Positions 44,837 to 54,165 are shown, numbered from the stretch's first letter. The stretch is 64,000 nucleotides of DNA from Clostridia bacterium (GCA_017472685.1 JAFUOO010000018.1:39067-103066); one strand, 5' to 3'. Program-made: numbers and translations. The notes: generated by a model from the letters alone, not told the origin.

Positions 44837-45673
44837 TCATAAATTCTGAATTATATCTATAAGTCTTATCAGGTCTTCCTCGGTGTAATAATAAAGCTCA
44901 ATTTTACCCTTGGTTTCGCCTGTAATTTTTACCCTTGTGCCAAAAATGTTTTTCAGTTCTTTTTCAACATCCACATAATGCCGCTTGTTGGCACCACGTC
45001 CGGGCTTTTTCTTTGTTTCTCGAGCCAAATCCTCCATTTCGCGCACCGAAAGCTTATCATTAGCCGCCGCCTTTGCCATTTCAAGGCGTTTTTTACTATC
45101 CTCAACAGCAAGCAACGCTCTACCGTGACCGGAAGATATTTCGCCTTCAACAAGCATTTCCTGGATTTCCTTGTCAAGAGCAAGAAGTCTCAAAGTGTTT
45201 GCCACTGCACTTCGACTTTTTCCTACCTTATCACTCACTTTTTCCTGTGTAAGACCGAATTGCTCCATAAGAGACTGATACCCTAAAGCTTCTTCTATGG
45301 GGTTCAAATCCTCTCTCTGCAGGTTTTCAATAAGTGCAACCTCTGCCTGCATAAGAGCGTCATAGCTCCTGACCACCGCAGGAATTGTAGAAAGCCCTGC
45401 CATTCGCGAAGCGCGCCATCTGCGTTCTCCGGCAATAATTCTGTAAATTCCGCCTTCGCCCTCTGTTACAATTATAGGCTGAATAACACCATGTTGAGCT
45501 ATCGAATTTGCAAGAAGCTGCAGCTGCTCCTGGTCAAAATGCTTTCTGGGCTGATCACGCCTGGGCTCAACCTCGCTTATTTTAAGTTCTTTTACGGTAT
45601 CAACCGAAGTTTTTTCGTCTGTATTTACGTTATCTGAGGAGAAAAACGCATCCAGACCTTGTCCTAATGCCAT
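44837..45673 (-). CDS. parB: Chromosome partition protein ParB/Spo0J
   Basis: 278 residues. ParB/Sulfiredoxin-like CTPase domain with G-E-R-R-W-R-A (near 83), an E-N-L-Q-R-E-D-L-N box (near 114), a helix-turn-helix (T-Q-E-K-V-S-D-K-V-G-K-S-R-S-A-V-A-N-T-L-R, about 137-160) and a C-terminal dimer region. It binds parS, spreads and recruits SMC for origin segregation. It starts 15 bp after parA ends. It is followed at once by parS site 1 and serS. The paralogue noc lies on the other side of parA. Confidence 0.96.
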   Translation of the reverse strand: MALGQGLDAFFSSDNVNTDEKTSVDTVKELKISEVEPRRDQPRKHFDQEQLQLLANSIAQHGVIQPIIVTEGEGGIYRIIAGERRWRASRMAGLSTIPAVVRSYDALMQAEVALIENLQREDLNPIEEALGYQSLMEQFGLTQEKVSDKVGKSRSAVANTLRLLALDKEIQEMLVEGEISSGHGRALLAVEDSKKRLEMAKAAANDKLSVREMEDLARETKKKPGRGANKRHYVDVEKELKNIFGTRVKITGETKGKIELYYYTEEDLIRLIDIIQNL

Positions 45674-45688
45674 TCATTCCACCGCCCT

Positions 45689-46447
45689 TCACATTGAAGA
45701 GAGAACTTCGTCAGCTAAATCAAGATAGCTTTCCGAGCCTCTGGAAGCAATATCGTAGTAAATTATAGGTTTTCCGAAGCTGGGTGCCTCGGATAAGCGT
45801 ACATTTCTTGGGATAAGAGTTTTGTAAACCTTGTTGGGGAAGAATTTTTTTACTTCTTCGATGACCTGTGCCGACAAATTAGTTCTGGAGTCGAACATTG
45901 TCATTAATATGCCTTCTATTTCCAGCTCGGGATTCATAACCTGCTTAACCTTCTTTATGGTATTCATAAGCTGTGCTACGCCTTCCAAGGCGTAGTATTC
46001 ACACTGAATAGGAATGATGACGCTGTCTGATGCAGTGAGAACATTTATAGTTATAAGACCAAGCGACGGCGGAGCATCAATCAAAACCACATCAAAACTG
46101 TTTTTCACCGTGCTCAAGGCGTTTTTAAGCTTTGCTTCACGCCCCATTTCACTTACAAGTTCAATTTCTGCACCGGAAAGTGAAATGTTCGACGGACAAA
46201 CACTGAGATTTTCATAAGGGGTTTCTACGATAGCAGCACCCATATCAGCACTTCCGATAAGCACGTCATAAACGGTTTTCTCACAGCGTCTTTTATCGAC
46301 CCCTACACCCGATGTGGAATTCCCCTGAGGGTCGCAATCCAGAAGCAGCACCCTTTTTCCTTTCTTTGCAAGACAGGCAGCAAGATTAACGGCTGTTGTT
46401 GTTTTGCCGACCCCGCCCTTCTGATTAGCAATTGCAATAACCTTCAT
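45689..46447 (-). CDS. parA: Chromosome partition ATPase ParA/Soj
   Basis: 252 residues with deviant Walker [10 protein letters not shown] (near 10-18), D-C-D-P-Q-G-N (near 40), Walker B-like D-A-P-P-S-L-G (near 122) and a C-terminal S-E-A-P-S-F-G-K-P motif. MinD/ParA-type ATPase that works with ParB in origin segregation and influences DnaA. Its promoter at 46500-46527 is strong-looking and lies between it and the two parS sites. Confidence 0.97.
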   Translation of the reverse strand: MKVIAIANQKGGVGKTTTAVNLAACLAKKGKRVLLLDCDPQGNSTSGVGVDKRRCEKTVYDVLIGSADMGAAIVETPYENLSVCPSNISLSGAEIELVSEMGREAKLKNALSTVKNSFDVVLIDAPPSLGLITINVLTASDSVIIPIQCEYYALEGVAQLMNTIKKVKQVMNPELEIEGILMTMFDSRTNLSAQVIEEVKKFFPNKVYKTLIPRNVRLSEAPSFGKPIIYYDIASRGSESYLDLADEVLSSM

Positions 46448-46499
46448 TATACCAGTAACCTCCGTTGTTGTGTATAATACTCGACAATATCATAATTGT

Positions 46500-46527
46500 A
46501 TTATACCACAAAACGCCAATAATTCAA
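46500..46527 (-). promoter_or_regulatory. parAB promoter
   Basis: On the minus strand TTGAAT (46522-46527), 16-nt spacer, TATAAT (46500-46505), about 50 nt before the parA start. Confidence 0.65.
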
Positions 46528-46567
46528 GGTATTTTTAGTGCATCAGCTCTGTTTTTCGATAAAAACA

Positions 46568-46599
46568 AGGAGTAATGTTTCACGTGAAACATTACTCCT
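46568..46599. promoter_or_regulatory. parS site 2 inside a 32-bp perfect palindrome
   Basis: The parS 16-mer is at 46576-46591. The symmetry extends 8 bp on both sides to give a 32-bp perfect palindrome, followed on the minus strand by TGTTTTTA. It may serve as terminator of noc as well as centromere site. Confidence 0.9.
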
Positions 46600-46620
46600 C
46601 TGTGTTCGTATATAAACAAT

Positions 46621-46636
46621 TGTTTCACGTGAAACA
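46621..46636. promoter_or_regulatory. parS site 3
   Basis: TGTTTCACGTGAAACA, 1 bp after the noc stop codon; symmetry extends by AAT/ATT on either side. Confidence 0.95.
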
Positions 46637-46637
46637 A

Positions 46638-47486
46638 TTATCGCTCCAGTTTTATGATAAATTCAACAAAGTCTTCGCTCTCCTTTTCAGAAATAACAGG
46701 AGACATTCCGCTCTTTTTCAGCATTTCAAGGGTTTTGTTCAGTGTGTTTTTAAAAAGTCGGCTTGTTTTTTCAAACGATTTACAATCTTTTTTTATAAAT
46801 TTCTTTTTTGGCTCGTTTTCCAGCATTTTTTGCACCATTTTTTCTGTGGATGCAACATTCATCTGCAGTTGAGCAACTCTATTTGCTGCGGCAAGCTGTA
46901 ATTCCTCTGTCGGAAGCCTTAAAAAAGCTCTTGCATGTCTTTCACACAGGTTTGCTTCCATTACAATGCGCCGCACACTTTCAGGCAATTTTAAAAGGCG
47001 CAGCTTATTTGCCACAGCTGCCTGACTTTTTCCCAACTGTTTTGCAACGGCGTCCTGTGTCAACGAGTGAAACTCGATTAAATTCTGCATGCTTTCAGCT
47101 TCTTCAAAAATTGTGAGCTCTTTTCGTTGCAAGTTTTCAGTAATTGCTATAATTGCCGACTCTTTATCCGAAATTTCTACAATAAGTGCCGGTATTTTCT
47201 TAAGCCCTGCCATTTTTGCGGCTCTTAACCGTCTTTCTCCGCACACTAATTCGTAGCCTCCCGGTGCAATTCTGACGCTTATTGGTGTAATTACCCCAAC
47301 CTGACTTATTGATTCTGCCAGCTCGGTCAATGCGGTTATATCAAAGCGTCTTCTTGGCTGGAACGGATTTGGCATTATTTCTTCTACGGGCAACTGAACG
47401 CATTTTTCGGTCTTTTCTTCTGCTTGTCCAAGTATCATTTTGAACTTGTTTTTCAAAATATTAATCCTTTGTTCTTCCTGCATCAT
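46638..47486 (-). CDS. noc: Nucleoid occlusion-like ParB paralogue Noc
   Basis: 282 residues. Same domain order as ParB: G-E-R-R-L-R-A (near 88), I-T-E-N-L-Q-R-K-E-L (near 113), helix-turn-helix with T-Q-D-A-V-A-K-Q-L-G-K-S-Q-A-A-V-A-N-K-L-R (about 140-160), basic C-terminal part. In Bacillus, Noc binds NBS sites and the membrane and keeps division off the nucleoid. Position between rsmG and parA is the usual one for noc; I see no amphipathic N-terminal helix as clear as in B. subtilis, so it might be a second ParB in function. Its ribosome site lies within a hairpin (47491-47538). Confidence 0.85.
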   Translation of the reverse strand: MMQEEQRINILKNKFKMILGQAEEKTEKCVQLPVEEIMPNPFQPRRRFDITALTELAESISQVGVITPISVRIAPGGYELVCGERRLRAAKMAGLKKIPALIVEISDKESAIIAITENLQRKELTIFEEAESMQNLIEFHSLTQDAVAKQLGKSQAAVANKLRLLKLPESVRRIVMEANLCERHARAFLRLPTEELQLAAANRVAQLQMNVASTEKMVQKMLENEPKKKFIKKDCKSFEKTSRLFKNTLNKTLEMLKKSGMSPVISEKESEDFVEFIIKLER

Positions 47487-47490
47487 AAAA

Positions 47491-47538
47491 ATCCTCCTGT
47501 GATATTTCCAGTTTTTTACAATTATATCACAAGAGGAT
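47491..47538 (-). promoter_or_regulatory. Hairpin that hides the noc ribosome binding site
   Basis: Arms 47491-47505 and 47524-47538 pair over 15 bp with one G-U and an 18-nt loop. The 3' arm on the minus strand contains AGGAGG, the noc Shine-Dalgarno, and is followed by TTTTT just before the ATG. Confidence 0.75.
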
Positions 47539-47575
47539 TAATATTTAAACAAAATATTTTCGTATTTTTTGCCTA

Positions 47576-48283
47576 TTATAAAGGGTTTTTCGACGGTGTT
47601 CCAGCTTTTCTCGGGTATAAGGCAGGTGTTTTGCCAATTTTCTTAATAACAACAATAGTGTGATTAAGTCCCAGAGGCTCAATTTCAATTTCGCTGACCT
47701 TTTCTATCTGTCCGCCAAGTGTTTTTATGGCTTTTTTAGCCCTTTCAACCTCTTCTGCAGGTGCGGTGCCCTTCATGGCAAGGAAATATCCGCCCGTCTT
47801 TACAAAAGGAAGGGCATATTCACTCAATACAGCAAGGTCTGCAACAGCTCTTGCAACTGCAATATCGTATTTTTCACGCATGCTCTTATCCCTGCCGCCG
47901 TCTTCAGCTCTCATGTGAACAGCTTTTGCGTTTGTGAGCTCTAATTTTTCTATTACATCGTTTAAAAAATTAACTCTTTTTCCTAAAGAATCAAGCATTG
48001 TGAAGTTAATATCCTCCCGTGCAATTGCATTGGGAAGTGAAGGGAAGCCTGCACCGGCGCCAATATCTATCACACTGCAGCCCTGCTTGAGCTTTCTTTC
48101 ACACAAAAGTGTTAAAGAATCAAGAAAATGCTTTATTTTTACTTCATAAGGGTCGGTTATGGCTGTTAAATTCATAAAAGAATTGTATTCTAAGAGCATA
48201 TCCTCATAAGTCTGAAGCCTTTCGAGCATGCTTTTATTCAATTCTATATTAAATTTTAAAGCCTCTTGTTTTAATAATTCCAT
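47576..48283 (-). CDS. rsmG: 16S rRNA (guanine-527-N7)-methyltransferase
   Basis: 235 residues, Rossmann methyltransferase with V-I-D-I-G-A-G-A-G-F-P-S-L-P SAM loop (near 71), a N-L-T-A-I-T-D motif near 38 and A-R-A-V-A-D-L-A-V-L-S-E-Y near 139. RsmG methylates G527 in the 530 loop of 16S rRNA; loss alters streptomycin response in other species. It begins 3 bp after mnmG, in one operon with mnmE and mnmG, in the standard order. Confidence 0.96.
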   Translation of the reverse strand: MELLKQEALKFNIELNKSMLERLQTYEDMLLEYNSFMNLTAITDPYEVKIKHFLDSLTLLCERKLKQGCSVIDIGAGAGFPSLPNAIAREDINFTMLDSLGKRVNFLNDVIEKLELTNAKAVHMRAEDGGRDKSMREKYDIAVARAVADLAVLSEYALPFVKTGGYFLAMKGTAPAEEVERAKKAIKTLGGQIEKVSEIEIEPLGLNHTIVVIKKIGKTPALYPRKAGTPSKNPL

Positions 48284-48286
48284 TTT

Positions 48287-50146
48287 TTACCACCTTTTTG
48301 AGGATAAATAAATCAATAATACACCTATGTCGGCAGGTGAGACACCTGATATTCTCGATGCCATACCAACGTTTTCAGGACGCATTTTGCTTAATTTCTG
48401 CCTTGCTTCAAGCCTTAAGCCGTAAACCTCGTCGTAATTTATATTATCAGGAATTTTTCTTTCCTCATTTTTCTTGAATTTTGCAACCTGGTCCTCCTGA
48501 CGCTTGATGTAACCCTCATATTTTATAATAATGCCAACCTCTTCTTCAATATCACGGGGGAGTGAGGGGCGTGTTTTATCAAAGGGCTCAAGTGATTTAT
48601 AATCAAGCTCGGCACGCTTTATAAGGTCACATATTTTTGCACCGTTTTCAATAAAAGGCGAATTTCTTTCCTCCAGAAATGCCTTAATTTCGGGAGTAGG
48701 GGGAAGGGCAACACCTTTCAAGCGCTCAATTTCCTCATCGATTTTCTGCCACTTTTCACAAAAACGTCTGTACCTGTCCTCGCTTATGAGGCCTACCCTA
48801 TAGCCAATGGGTGTAAGACGGAAATCTGCGTTATCCTGACGGAGCAAAAGACGGTATTCTGCACGGCTTGTGAGCATTCTATAGGGCTCATTTGTGCCTT
48901 TTGTAACCAAGTCGTCAATAAGCACACCTATATAAGCTTCACTTCTGTCGAGTATTATCTGCTCACGACCAAGAAGCTTCATTGATGCATTTATACCCGC
49001 CATCAAGCCCTGGGCAGCAGCTTCCTCATAGCCTGATGTACCGTTAAACTGACCTGCACCGTATAAATTTTCAATTTCCTTAAATTCAAGAGTTGCCGAA
49101 AGCTGTGTAGGGTCACAGCAATCATACTCAATAGCGTATGCACATCTCATGACAGATGCATTTTCCAGACCCTTTACAGAGTGCAGAACATCATCCTGAA
49201 TATATTCCGGCATGGAGGAGGAGAGACCCTGAACATAGTATTCACGGGTATTCAAGCCCATAGGCTCCATAAATAACTGGTGGCGCTCCTTATCTGCAAA
49301 GCGCATTACCTTATCTTCAATTGAGGGGCAGTATCTGGGACCAACACCTTCAATTAAACCCGAATATAAAGGACTTTTATCAATATTTGTACGGAGAATA
49401 TCATGTGTGTGCTCATTTGTATAAGTAAGATAGCAGCACACCTTATTTTCCAGTTTTTCGCTTGTTTCAAAAGAAAAGGGTGTTATTTCCTCGTCGCCGT
49501 ACTGTACCTCCATAACAGAAAAATCAATACTTTTTTCATGTATACGTGCAGGAGTACCTGTTTTAAAGCGCATGAGAGCTATTCCCATTTTTTCTAAGGA
49601 TGCTGAAAGCCCTTCCGAGGGGAACATTCCGTCGGGACCGCCCTTATAGCTTGTTTCACCAACAATAATTTTGCCTTCAAGGTATGTACCCGTTGCAATA
49701 ATAACAGCCTTTGCATAATATTCGATGTTTGTATGAATTTTCATAACATATCCATCGTCTGTTTTATCAAGAGCTTTTACCTCTGCCTGACGGATTGTAA
49801 GATTTTCTGTATCTTCCAGAAGACTTTTCATTTCAATGCGGTACATTGCTCTGTCTATCTGGGCACGGAGAGAGTGAACAGCAGGACCTTTACCTGTGTT
49901 AAGCATTCTTGACTGAATAAGTGTTTTATCGGCGAGTATACCCATGCTGCCGCCTAAAGCGTCTATTTCACGCACAAGATGACCCTTAGCTGTTCCACCA
50001 ATAGAAGGGTTGCAGGGCATGTTTCCTACAGCATCAAGATTTATTGTAAACATAACTGTTTTCATACCAAGTCTTGCTGCTGCTAAAGCCGCCTCACAGC
50101 CTGCATGACCGCCGCCTATAACGGCAATATCAAATTTATTTTCCAT
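48287..50146 (-). CDS. mnmG: tRNA uridine 5-carboxymethylaminomethyl modification protein MnmG
   Basis: 619 residues, the normal length. FAD-binding [10 protein letters not shown] at the start, C-N-P-S-I-G-G near 47, the G-T-Y-L-E-G-K-I region near 150 and a helical C-terminal domain (about 480-619). With MnmE it builds the cmnm5 group on U34 of tRNAs read by NNA/NNG codons. It starts 8 bp after mnmE and is followed by rsmG. Confidence 0.97.
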   Translation of the reverse strand: MENKFDIAVIGGGHAGCEAALAAARLGMKTVMFTINLDAVGNMPCNPSIGGTAKGHLVREIDALGGSMGILADKTLIQSRMLNTGKGPAVHSLRAQIDRAMYRIEMKSLLEDTENLTIRQAEVKALDKTDDGYVMKIHTNIEYYAKAVIIATGTYLEGKIIVGETSYKGGPDGMFPSEGLSASLEKMGIALMRFKTGTPARIHEKSIDFSVMEVQYGDEEITPFSFETSEKLENKVCCYLTYTNEHTHDILRTNIDKSPLYSGLIEGVGPRYCPSIEDKVMRFADKERHQLFMEPMGLNTREYYVQGLSSSMPEYIQDDVLHSVKGLENASVMRCAYAIEYDCCDPTQLSATLEFKEIENLYGAGQFNGTSGYEEAAAQGLMAGINASMKLLGREQIILDRSEAYIGVLIDDLVTKGTNEPYRMLTSRAEYRLLLRQDNADFRLTPIGYRVGLISEDRYRRFCEKWQKIDEEIERLKGVALPPTPEIKAFLEERNSPFIENGAKICDLIKRAELDYKSLEPFDKTRPSLPRDIEEEVGIIIKYEGYIKRQEDQVAKFKKNEERKIPDNINYDEVYGLRLEARQKLSKMRPENVGMASRISGVSPADIGVLLIYLSSKRW

Positions 50147-50154
50147 ATTAACAC

Positions 50155-51480
50155 CTACTTACCTAAGCAGAAATCTCTGAAAATTCTGTCAACTACCTCA
50201 TCATTAACACTCATACCCTCAGCTTCACCAAGTTCGTTTGCAGCATCGTGAATGTCAATAACAGTAAGGTCGGAAAAAAATCCGTCTTCAAGTGTTTTTC
50301 TTGCACTTTTTATATAATTGAGAGCATTCATAACAGCCTCGCGCTGTCTTTCGTTTGCAATCATTGCATTGCTTTCAACGCCCATGTCAAGAAGCTTGGA
50401 AATTTCCTTTTTAAGAATATCCACACCTTCACCTGTTTTTGCGCTGATTGTTATAAAGCCCTCTCTGTTTTCTTCAATTTTATCACTTTTATTAAGCACA
50501 CAGATTGTGTTCTTATCCTTAACAAGCTCGTATATTTCTTTTTCTTCGTCTGTCATGCTTCTGCCGCATTCAGACATAAAGATGACAAAATCACATTCAT
50601 CTATAAGCTTTTTTGCCTTGTCTACGCCCATTTTTTCAATAACATCATCTGTTTGGCGTATACCTGCTGTATCGAGAAAGTTTATAAGAACACCATCTAT
50701 TTCACATCTCCCTTCAATAACATCACGTGTTGTTCCGGGAATATGTGTAACGATTGCTTTTTCTTCTTCCAAAAGACAGTTTAAAAGCGAGCTTTTACCT
50801 GCATTTGGCATGCCTACAATAGCACAGCGGGCACCGTTTGAAAGATAAATGCCTCTTTTTGCACTGTTTAATAAATCTTCAAGCCTTTTTTCAAAATCAA
50901 TAAGAACATTACTGAGGCTACCGTCCTGGAAAGCGTCAATATCTTCGTCCGGGAAATCAGTAGAAACCTGTATCATAGCAAGACTTTTTATTATTTCGTC
51001 ACGTAATGACACAATTTTTTGTGTGAGGGCACCGTCAAGACGGTTTATTGCCATAAATGCGCCTTTTCGAGTTTTTGCTTCTATAATATCGTGTATAGCT
51101 TCTGCCTGTGTGAGGCTCATTTTACCGTTCATAAAGGCTCTTTTTGTAAATTCACCCTTATCAGCAAGCGAACAACCGCTTTTTAAAAGTAAATCCATTA
51201 TTCTTTCGGTTACAATAACACCGCCGTGACATGAAATTTCACACACGTTTTCACCTGTGAAGGATTTTGGCGCACGGAAAACACTTACCAGTACCTCATC
51301 AACCTTTTCGTCACCGTCTACAATATTACCATGAAGGATTGTGTAACCCTCTGCTTGTTCAATATCCTTTTTTGACGAAAAAATTTTCTTTGTACAGGTA
51401 AATGCTTCAGGACCCGATATTCTTATAACACTTATGCCGCCTTTTCCGCGGGGAGTAGCTATTGCACAAATTGTATCCAT
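50155..51480 (-). CDS. mnmE: tRNA modification GTPase MnmE
   Basis: 441 residues from the ATG at 51480, the start that gives [10 protein letters not shown]; the frame stays open for 43 codons further upstream through a structured repeat and would give a false extension. N-terminal folate-binding domain (1-118), helical domain, inserted G domain (about 205-375) with G-x-P-N-A-G-K-S-S, T-T-R-D and N-K-S-D, and C-terminal C-L-G-K (the catalytic cysteine). Weak GAGG ribosome site 8 nt ahead. First gene of mnmE-mnmG-rsmG, after a terminator that ends jag. Confidence 0.96.
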   Translation of the reverse strand: MDTICAIATPRGKGGISVIRISGPEAFTCTKKIFSSKKDIEQAEGYTILHGNIVDGDEKVDEVLVSVFRAPKSFTGENVCEISCHGGVIVTERIMDLLLKSGCSLADKGEFTKRAFMNGKMSLTQAEAIHDIIEAKTRKGAFMAINRLDGALTQKIVSLRDEIIKSLAMIQVSTDFPDEDIDAFQDGSLSNVLIDFEKRLEDLLNSAKRGIYLSNGARCAIVGMPNAGKSSLLNCLLEEEKAIVTHIPGTTRDVIEGRCEIDGVLINFLDTAGIRQTDDVIEKMGVDKAKKLIDECDFVIFMSECGRSMTDEEKEIYELVKDKNTICVLNKSDKIEENREGFITISAKTGEGVDILKKEISKLLDMGVESNAMIANERQREAVMNALNYIKSARKTLEDGFFSDLTVIDIHDAANELGEAEGMSVNDEVVDRIFRDFCLGK

Positions 51481-51498
51481 AATGAAAACCTCATAAGA

Positions 51499-51612
51499 AC
51501 AAAGTGTCTCCGACACTCTCCGAATATAGTTGCAACTAAGGCAAACAGAGGAGAAAACACTTTGTAATGCCATGTGCGTTTTCCGAGTCTTACGAGGAAA
51601 TTCTCGCACGGC
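51499..51612 (-). repeat. Structured intergenic element, copy B (upstream of mnmE)
   Basis: Stem 2: GCC/GGC and GTGCG/CGCAC (51569-51578 with 51605-51612) with the same 2-nt AT bulge as copy A, and inner TTTCC/GGAAA (51580-51584 with 51596-51600). Stem 1: ACAAAGTGT/ACACTTTGT (51499-51507 with 51557-51565), enclosing a GGCAAA motif at 51540-51545 and a small GTGTC/GACAC hairpin. Loop and stem bases differ from copy A but pairing is kept. Confidence 0.65.
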
Positions 51613-51631
51613 AATAAAATAAAATTTATTT

Positions 51632-51668
51632 TTTCATTATAGGAAATGCGAAATTTCCTATAATGAAA
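51632..51668. repeat. 16-bp perfect hairpin next to element B
   Basis: TTTCATTATAGGAAAT (51632-51647) pairs perfectly with 51653-51668 around a GCGAA loop. Copy A is also bordered by a long hairpin (8203-8235) in the same relative place. Confidence 0.7.
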
Positions 51669-51670
51669 CA

Positions 51671-51700
51671 AAAAAAGGCTGTTTTAACAACAGCCTTTTT
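51671..51700 (-). terminator. Terminator after jag
   Basis: AAGGCTGTT/AACAGCCTT-type stem with A-run and T-run on either side, directly past the jag stop at 51705. Confidence 0.88.
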
Positions 51701-51704
51701 TATA

Positions 51705-52430
51705 TTATTCTTCTGTTGCGACTGTCGTTTCTTCTCTCTTGTAGGAAGAGTAATTTCTTCTGTAACCGCCTCTCTGAGAACGAGAGGAGTTTTTGGAAGA
51801 TACTACAATCTTTCTGTTGGGATCTTCGCCTATGGAATATGTATTGATATAATCATAGGACTGAAGAGTTGAATGAATAATTCTTCTTTCGTTAGGATTC
51901 ATAGGCTCAAGTGTAATACTTCTGCCTGTCCTTGAAACGGTACCTGCAATCTTCTTTGCAAGATTTACAAGAGTTTCTTCTCTCTTTGCACGGTAGTTTT
52001 CTGTATCAAGGTTAACTCTCACGTAATCTTCCTTATCCTTGTTATAAACCAAAGATGTGAGATACTGAAGAGCATCAAGTGTGTCACCGCGTCTGCCTAT
52101 AACAACACCCATCATATCGCCGGAAATTTCAATATTGAGGTTTCCGTCTTCTTCCTTAACATCAAGCTCAGCTTCGATACCCATCTTGGAAAGAATATTG
52201 AGAATATAAGATTCAATATCACTTGAAGCTTCAACAGAATCAATATCAAAATCGTCTTCTACAACTCTTACTCTTACCTTTGCTTCACTTGCTCCGATAC
52301 CAAAAATACCTTTGCTACCTTTATTTAAGACATCAATTTCAACTTCATCACGTGTACAGTTTAATTCTTTTAACGCACTTTCAACAGCTGCATCAATTGT
52401 AGCACCTGTCATTTCAATCATTTTAGTCAT
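51705..52430 (-). CDS. jag: RNA-binding protein Jag/KhpB
   Basis: 241 residues. Jag_N domain (about 1-52, with K-G-I-F-G-I-G), linker, KH-II-like domain (about 85-155; V-V-I-G-R-R-G-D-T-L-D-A-L-Q-Y-L) and R3H domain (about 160-222; R-R-I-I-H-S-T-L-Q) followed by a Ser/Arg/Tyr-rich tail. KhpB binds RNA with KhpA and affects cell elongation and division in Firmicutes. The start overlaps the yidC stop by 8 bp. Last gene of the rpmH operon, ended by a strong terminator. Confidence 0.94.
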   Translation of the reverse strand: MTKMIEMTGATIDAAVESALKELNCTRDEVEIDVLNKGSKGIFGIGASEAKVRVRVVEDDFDIDSVEASSDIESYILNILSKMGIEAELDVKEEDGNLNIEISGDMMGVVIGRRGDTLDALQYLTSLVYNKDKEDYVRVNLDTENYRAKREETLVNLAKKIAGTVSRTGRSITLEPMNPNERRIIHSTLQSYDYINTYSIGEDPNRKIVVSSKNSSRSQRGGYRRNYSSYKREETTVATEE

Positions 52431-53340
52431 TTTTTTCTCCCTCGTCGGTCTTATCAGAGATAGCCTCTACATCAATTATTTCTTTTTTAACCTGAGGCTT
52501 CTTCTTTTTCTTCAAAACAATAGGTTTCATCTTTTTAATAACAAATTCATTAACAATGAACTGTTGTGCCATCTGTGTAACAGTGGAGATTGCCCAGTAA
52601 AGAGCACATCCCAAGGGCCATGTGTATGTGATCCATGCGGTCATGAGAGGCATCATAATGAACATTGACTTGCTCATTGCAGCTGCCTGCTGTGCCTGAG
52701 GGTCATTCTTCTGCTTTTCAGTCTGGTTTTTAGTTGCACTGTTCTGGCTCATAAGAGTAGACAGAATTGTAAGAACAAGAGCTATAACAGGAAGAATCCA
52801 CATTTTCCAGTCTGTAAGATTTTCGGAAAGAACCTTTGAAAGGTTAATGCCGAGGAAATTCAAATCAAGAGCAGTTTCATAGCCTCTTTCTGCAAGTGCA
52901 GCTATGATTTCATTGCTAAGACTAAGCTGGTTTGTTAAAGTTAAGCCCAAACTTTTTGCTATTTCCTGAATCTCATTTGCAGGAATATTCAGAAGGAAAG
53001 TATAGGGGTTGTACACAATCTGAATAAAGCCCATGAGTATAACCATCTGTAATAAAAGAGGCATACATCCGCCTGTGGGGCTTATTTCGTACTTATCGTA
53101 TACCTTCATAAGCTCCTGCTGCTGTTTTTCACGGTTATTCGCATATTTTCTCTGAATTTCGCTGATTAAAGGCTGAACCTGCTGCATTCTTGCCATGCTT
53201 TTCTGACTTTTTACAGTAAAGGGCATGGTTACAAGCTTTAATAAAATTGTAAATATAATAATGGTCCAACCATAGTTACCTACAATAGCATAAATAGGTC
53301 TTATAAAAATAGAAAGAATATTTGCTATTACATCAAACAT
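52423..53340 (-). CDS. yidC: Membrane protein insertase YidC/Oxa1
   Basis: 305 residues. No large periplasmic domain, so the Gram-positive SpoIIIJ/YidC form. Five hydrophobic segments with the conserved K-S-Q-K-S-M-A-R-M-Q cytoplasmic loop (near 45) and the G-G-C-M-P-L-L-L-Q region (near 93). The tail is strongly basic (K-K-K-K-K-P). It lacks an obvious lipoprotein cysteine; the start is hydrophobic. It inserts membrane proteins alone or with Sec. Between yidD and jag in standard order. Confidence 0.95.
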   Translation of the reverse strand: MFDVIANILSIFIRPIYAIVGNYGWTIIIFTILLKLVTMPFTVKSQKSMARMQQVQPLISEIQRKYANNREKQQQELMKVYDKYEISPTGGCMPLLLQMVILMGFIQIVYNPYTFLLNIPANEIQEIAKSLGLTLTNQLSLSNEIIAALAERGYETALDLNFLGINLSKVLSENLTDWKMWILPVIALVLTILSTLMSQNSATKNQTEKQKNDPQAQQAAAMSKSMFIMMPLMTAWITYTWPLGCALYWAISTVTQMAQQFIVNEFVIKKMKPIVLKKKKKPQVKKEIIDVEAISDKTDEGEKND

Positions 53341-53364
53341 TTAAAATTCCTCTCCAATAAAGGA

Positions 53365-53574
53365 TTATTTAACCGGGTCATATCCGCCTTTACAAAACGG
53401 GTTGCATCGTGCTATGCGGCAAACAGCCATACCCGTGCCTTTTAAAGCACCGTATTTCTGCATTGCATCTATTGCGTATTGCGAGCATGTTGGATAAAAT
53501 CTGCAACAGGGTTTTTTCAAAGGAGATATATACTTTCTATATATTCTTATAAAAAAAATAAGAATATTTTTCAT
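53365..53574 (-). CDS. yidD: Membrane protein insertion efficiency factor YidD
   Basis: 69 residues with [11 protein letters not shown] then [12 protein letters not shown] and [13 protein letters not shown] at the end, which is the complete YidD/HAAAP (DUF37) signature with three conserved cysteine positions. It helps YidC-dependent insertion. Located between rnpA and yidC as in most bacteria. Confidence 0.96.
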   Translation of the reverse strand: MKNILIFFIRIYRKYISPLKKPCCRFYPTCSQYAIDAMQKYGALKGTGMAVCRIARCNPFCKGGYDPVK

Positions 53575-53589
53575 TTTATATTCCTCCGG

Positions 53590-53925
53590 TTAATTCAATA
53601 TTCCGCTTTTCTTAAAAAGGCGCTTCAAGCTGCCCGAAACAGCCTTATAATCTGCCTGGGCACATTTACTTCTTGCCACAATGACAATGTCATACTTAAA
53701 GCCTATTTCACTTTCAATAAGGCGATAGCTTTCTTTAATAAGCCTTTTTACACGGTTTCTCACAACCGCACCGCCTATCTTTTTGCCGACTGTTATACCA
53801 AGGCGGCTATAGGGGAGAGACGTTTTCTTATAATAAACAACAAGAATATCGCTTCCCACACAACCGCCTTTGTAATAAAGTCGTCTAAAGTCACGATTAA
53901 GTTTAATAGAAAGTGTGTTCTTCAT
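53590..53925 (-). CDS. rnpA: Ribonuclease P protein component
   Basis: 111 residues from the ATG at 53925 (M-K-N-T-L-S-I-K-L-N-R-D-F), with AAGG upstream; longer in-frame starts (54000, 53934) run into rpmH or give no family match. The RNR motif G-G-A-V-V-R-N-R-V-K-R-L-I-K-E-S-Y-R (about 54-71) binds RNase P RNA. It processes tRNA 5' ends with the RNA subunit. 16 bp from the rpmH stop. Confidence 0.95.
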   Translation of the reverse strand: MKNTLSIKLNRDFRRLYYKGGCVGSDILVVYYKKTSLPYSRLGITVGKKIGGAVVRNRVKRLIKESYRLIESEIGFKYDIVIVARSKCAQADYKAVSGSLKRLFKKSGILN

Positions 53926-53941
53926 TAAAACCATCCTTAAA

Positions 53942-54076
53942 TTATGCAGAAAGTACTTTTCTACCTCTCTGACGGCGTCTCTTGAGAACCTTTCTACCAT
54001 TTGCTGTACTCATTCTGTTTCTGAAACCGTGATCTTTCTTTCTCTTACGATTGTTGGGCTGATATGTTCTGATCAT
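53942..54076 (-). CDS. rpmH: 50S ribosomal protein L34
   Basis: 44 residues, found by reading the sequence directly. It starts [14 protein letters not shown] and contains H-G-F-R-N-R-M-S-T and [14 protein letters not shown], the full L34 pattern. AGGAGGTG lies in front. First gene of the operon rpmH-rnpA-yidD-yidC-jag, directed away from dnaA. Confidence 0.98.
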   Translation of the reverse strand: MIRTYQPNNRKRKKDHGFRNRMSTANGRKVLKRRRQRGRKVLSA

Positions 54077-54136
54077 TACTGGCACCTCCTTCTAAAATTT
54101 CACGCAATCATAGTGCTACCACAATAACACTACCAT

Positions 54137-54165
54137 ATTATATAGAAAGAAGCCCTAATTGTCAA
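54137..54165 (-). promoter_or_regulatory. rpmH operon promoter
   Basis: On the minus strand TTGACA (54160-54165), 17-nt spacer, TATAAT (54137-54142): a full consensus sigma-A promoter. Confidence 0.85.

Noticed and set aside
51481..51609. N-terminal extension of MnmE by 43 residues
   Set aside because: The extension is read from structured element B; MnmE begins normally at M-D-T-I with a ribosome site, so the longer start is not accepted.
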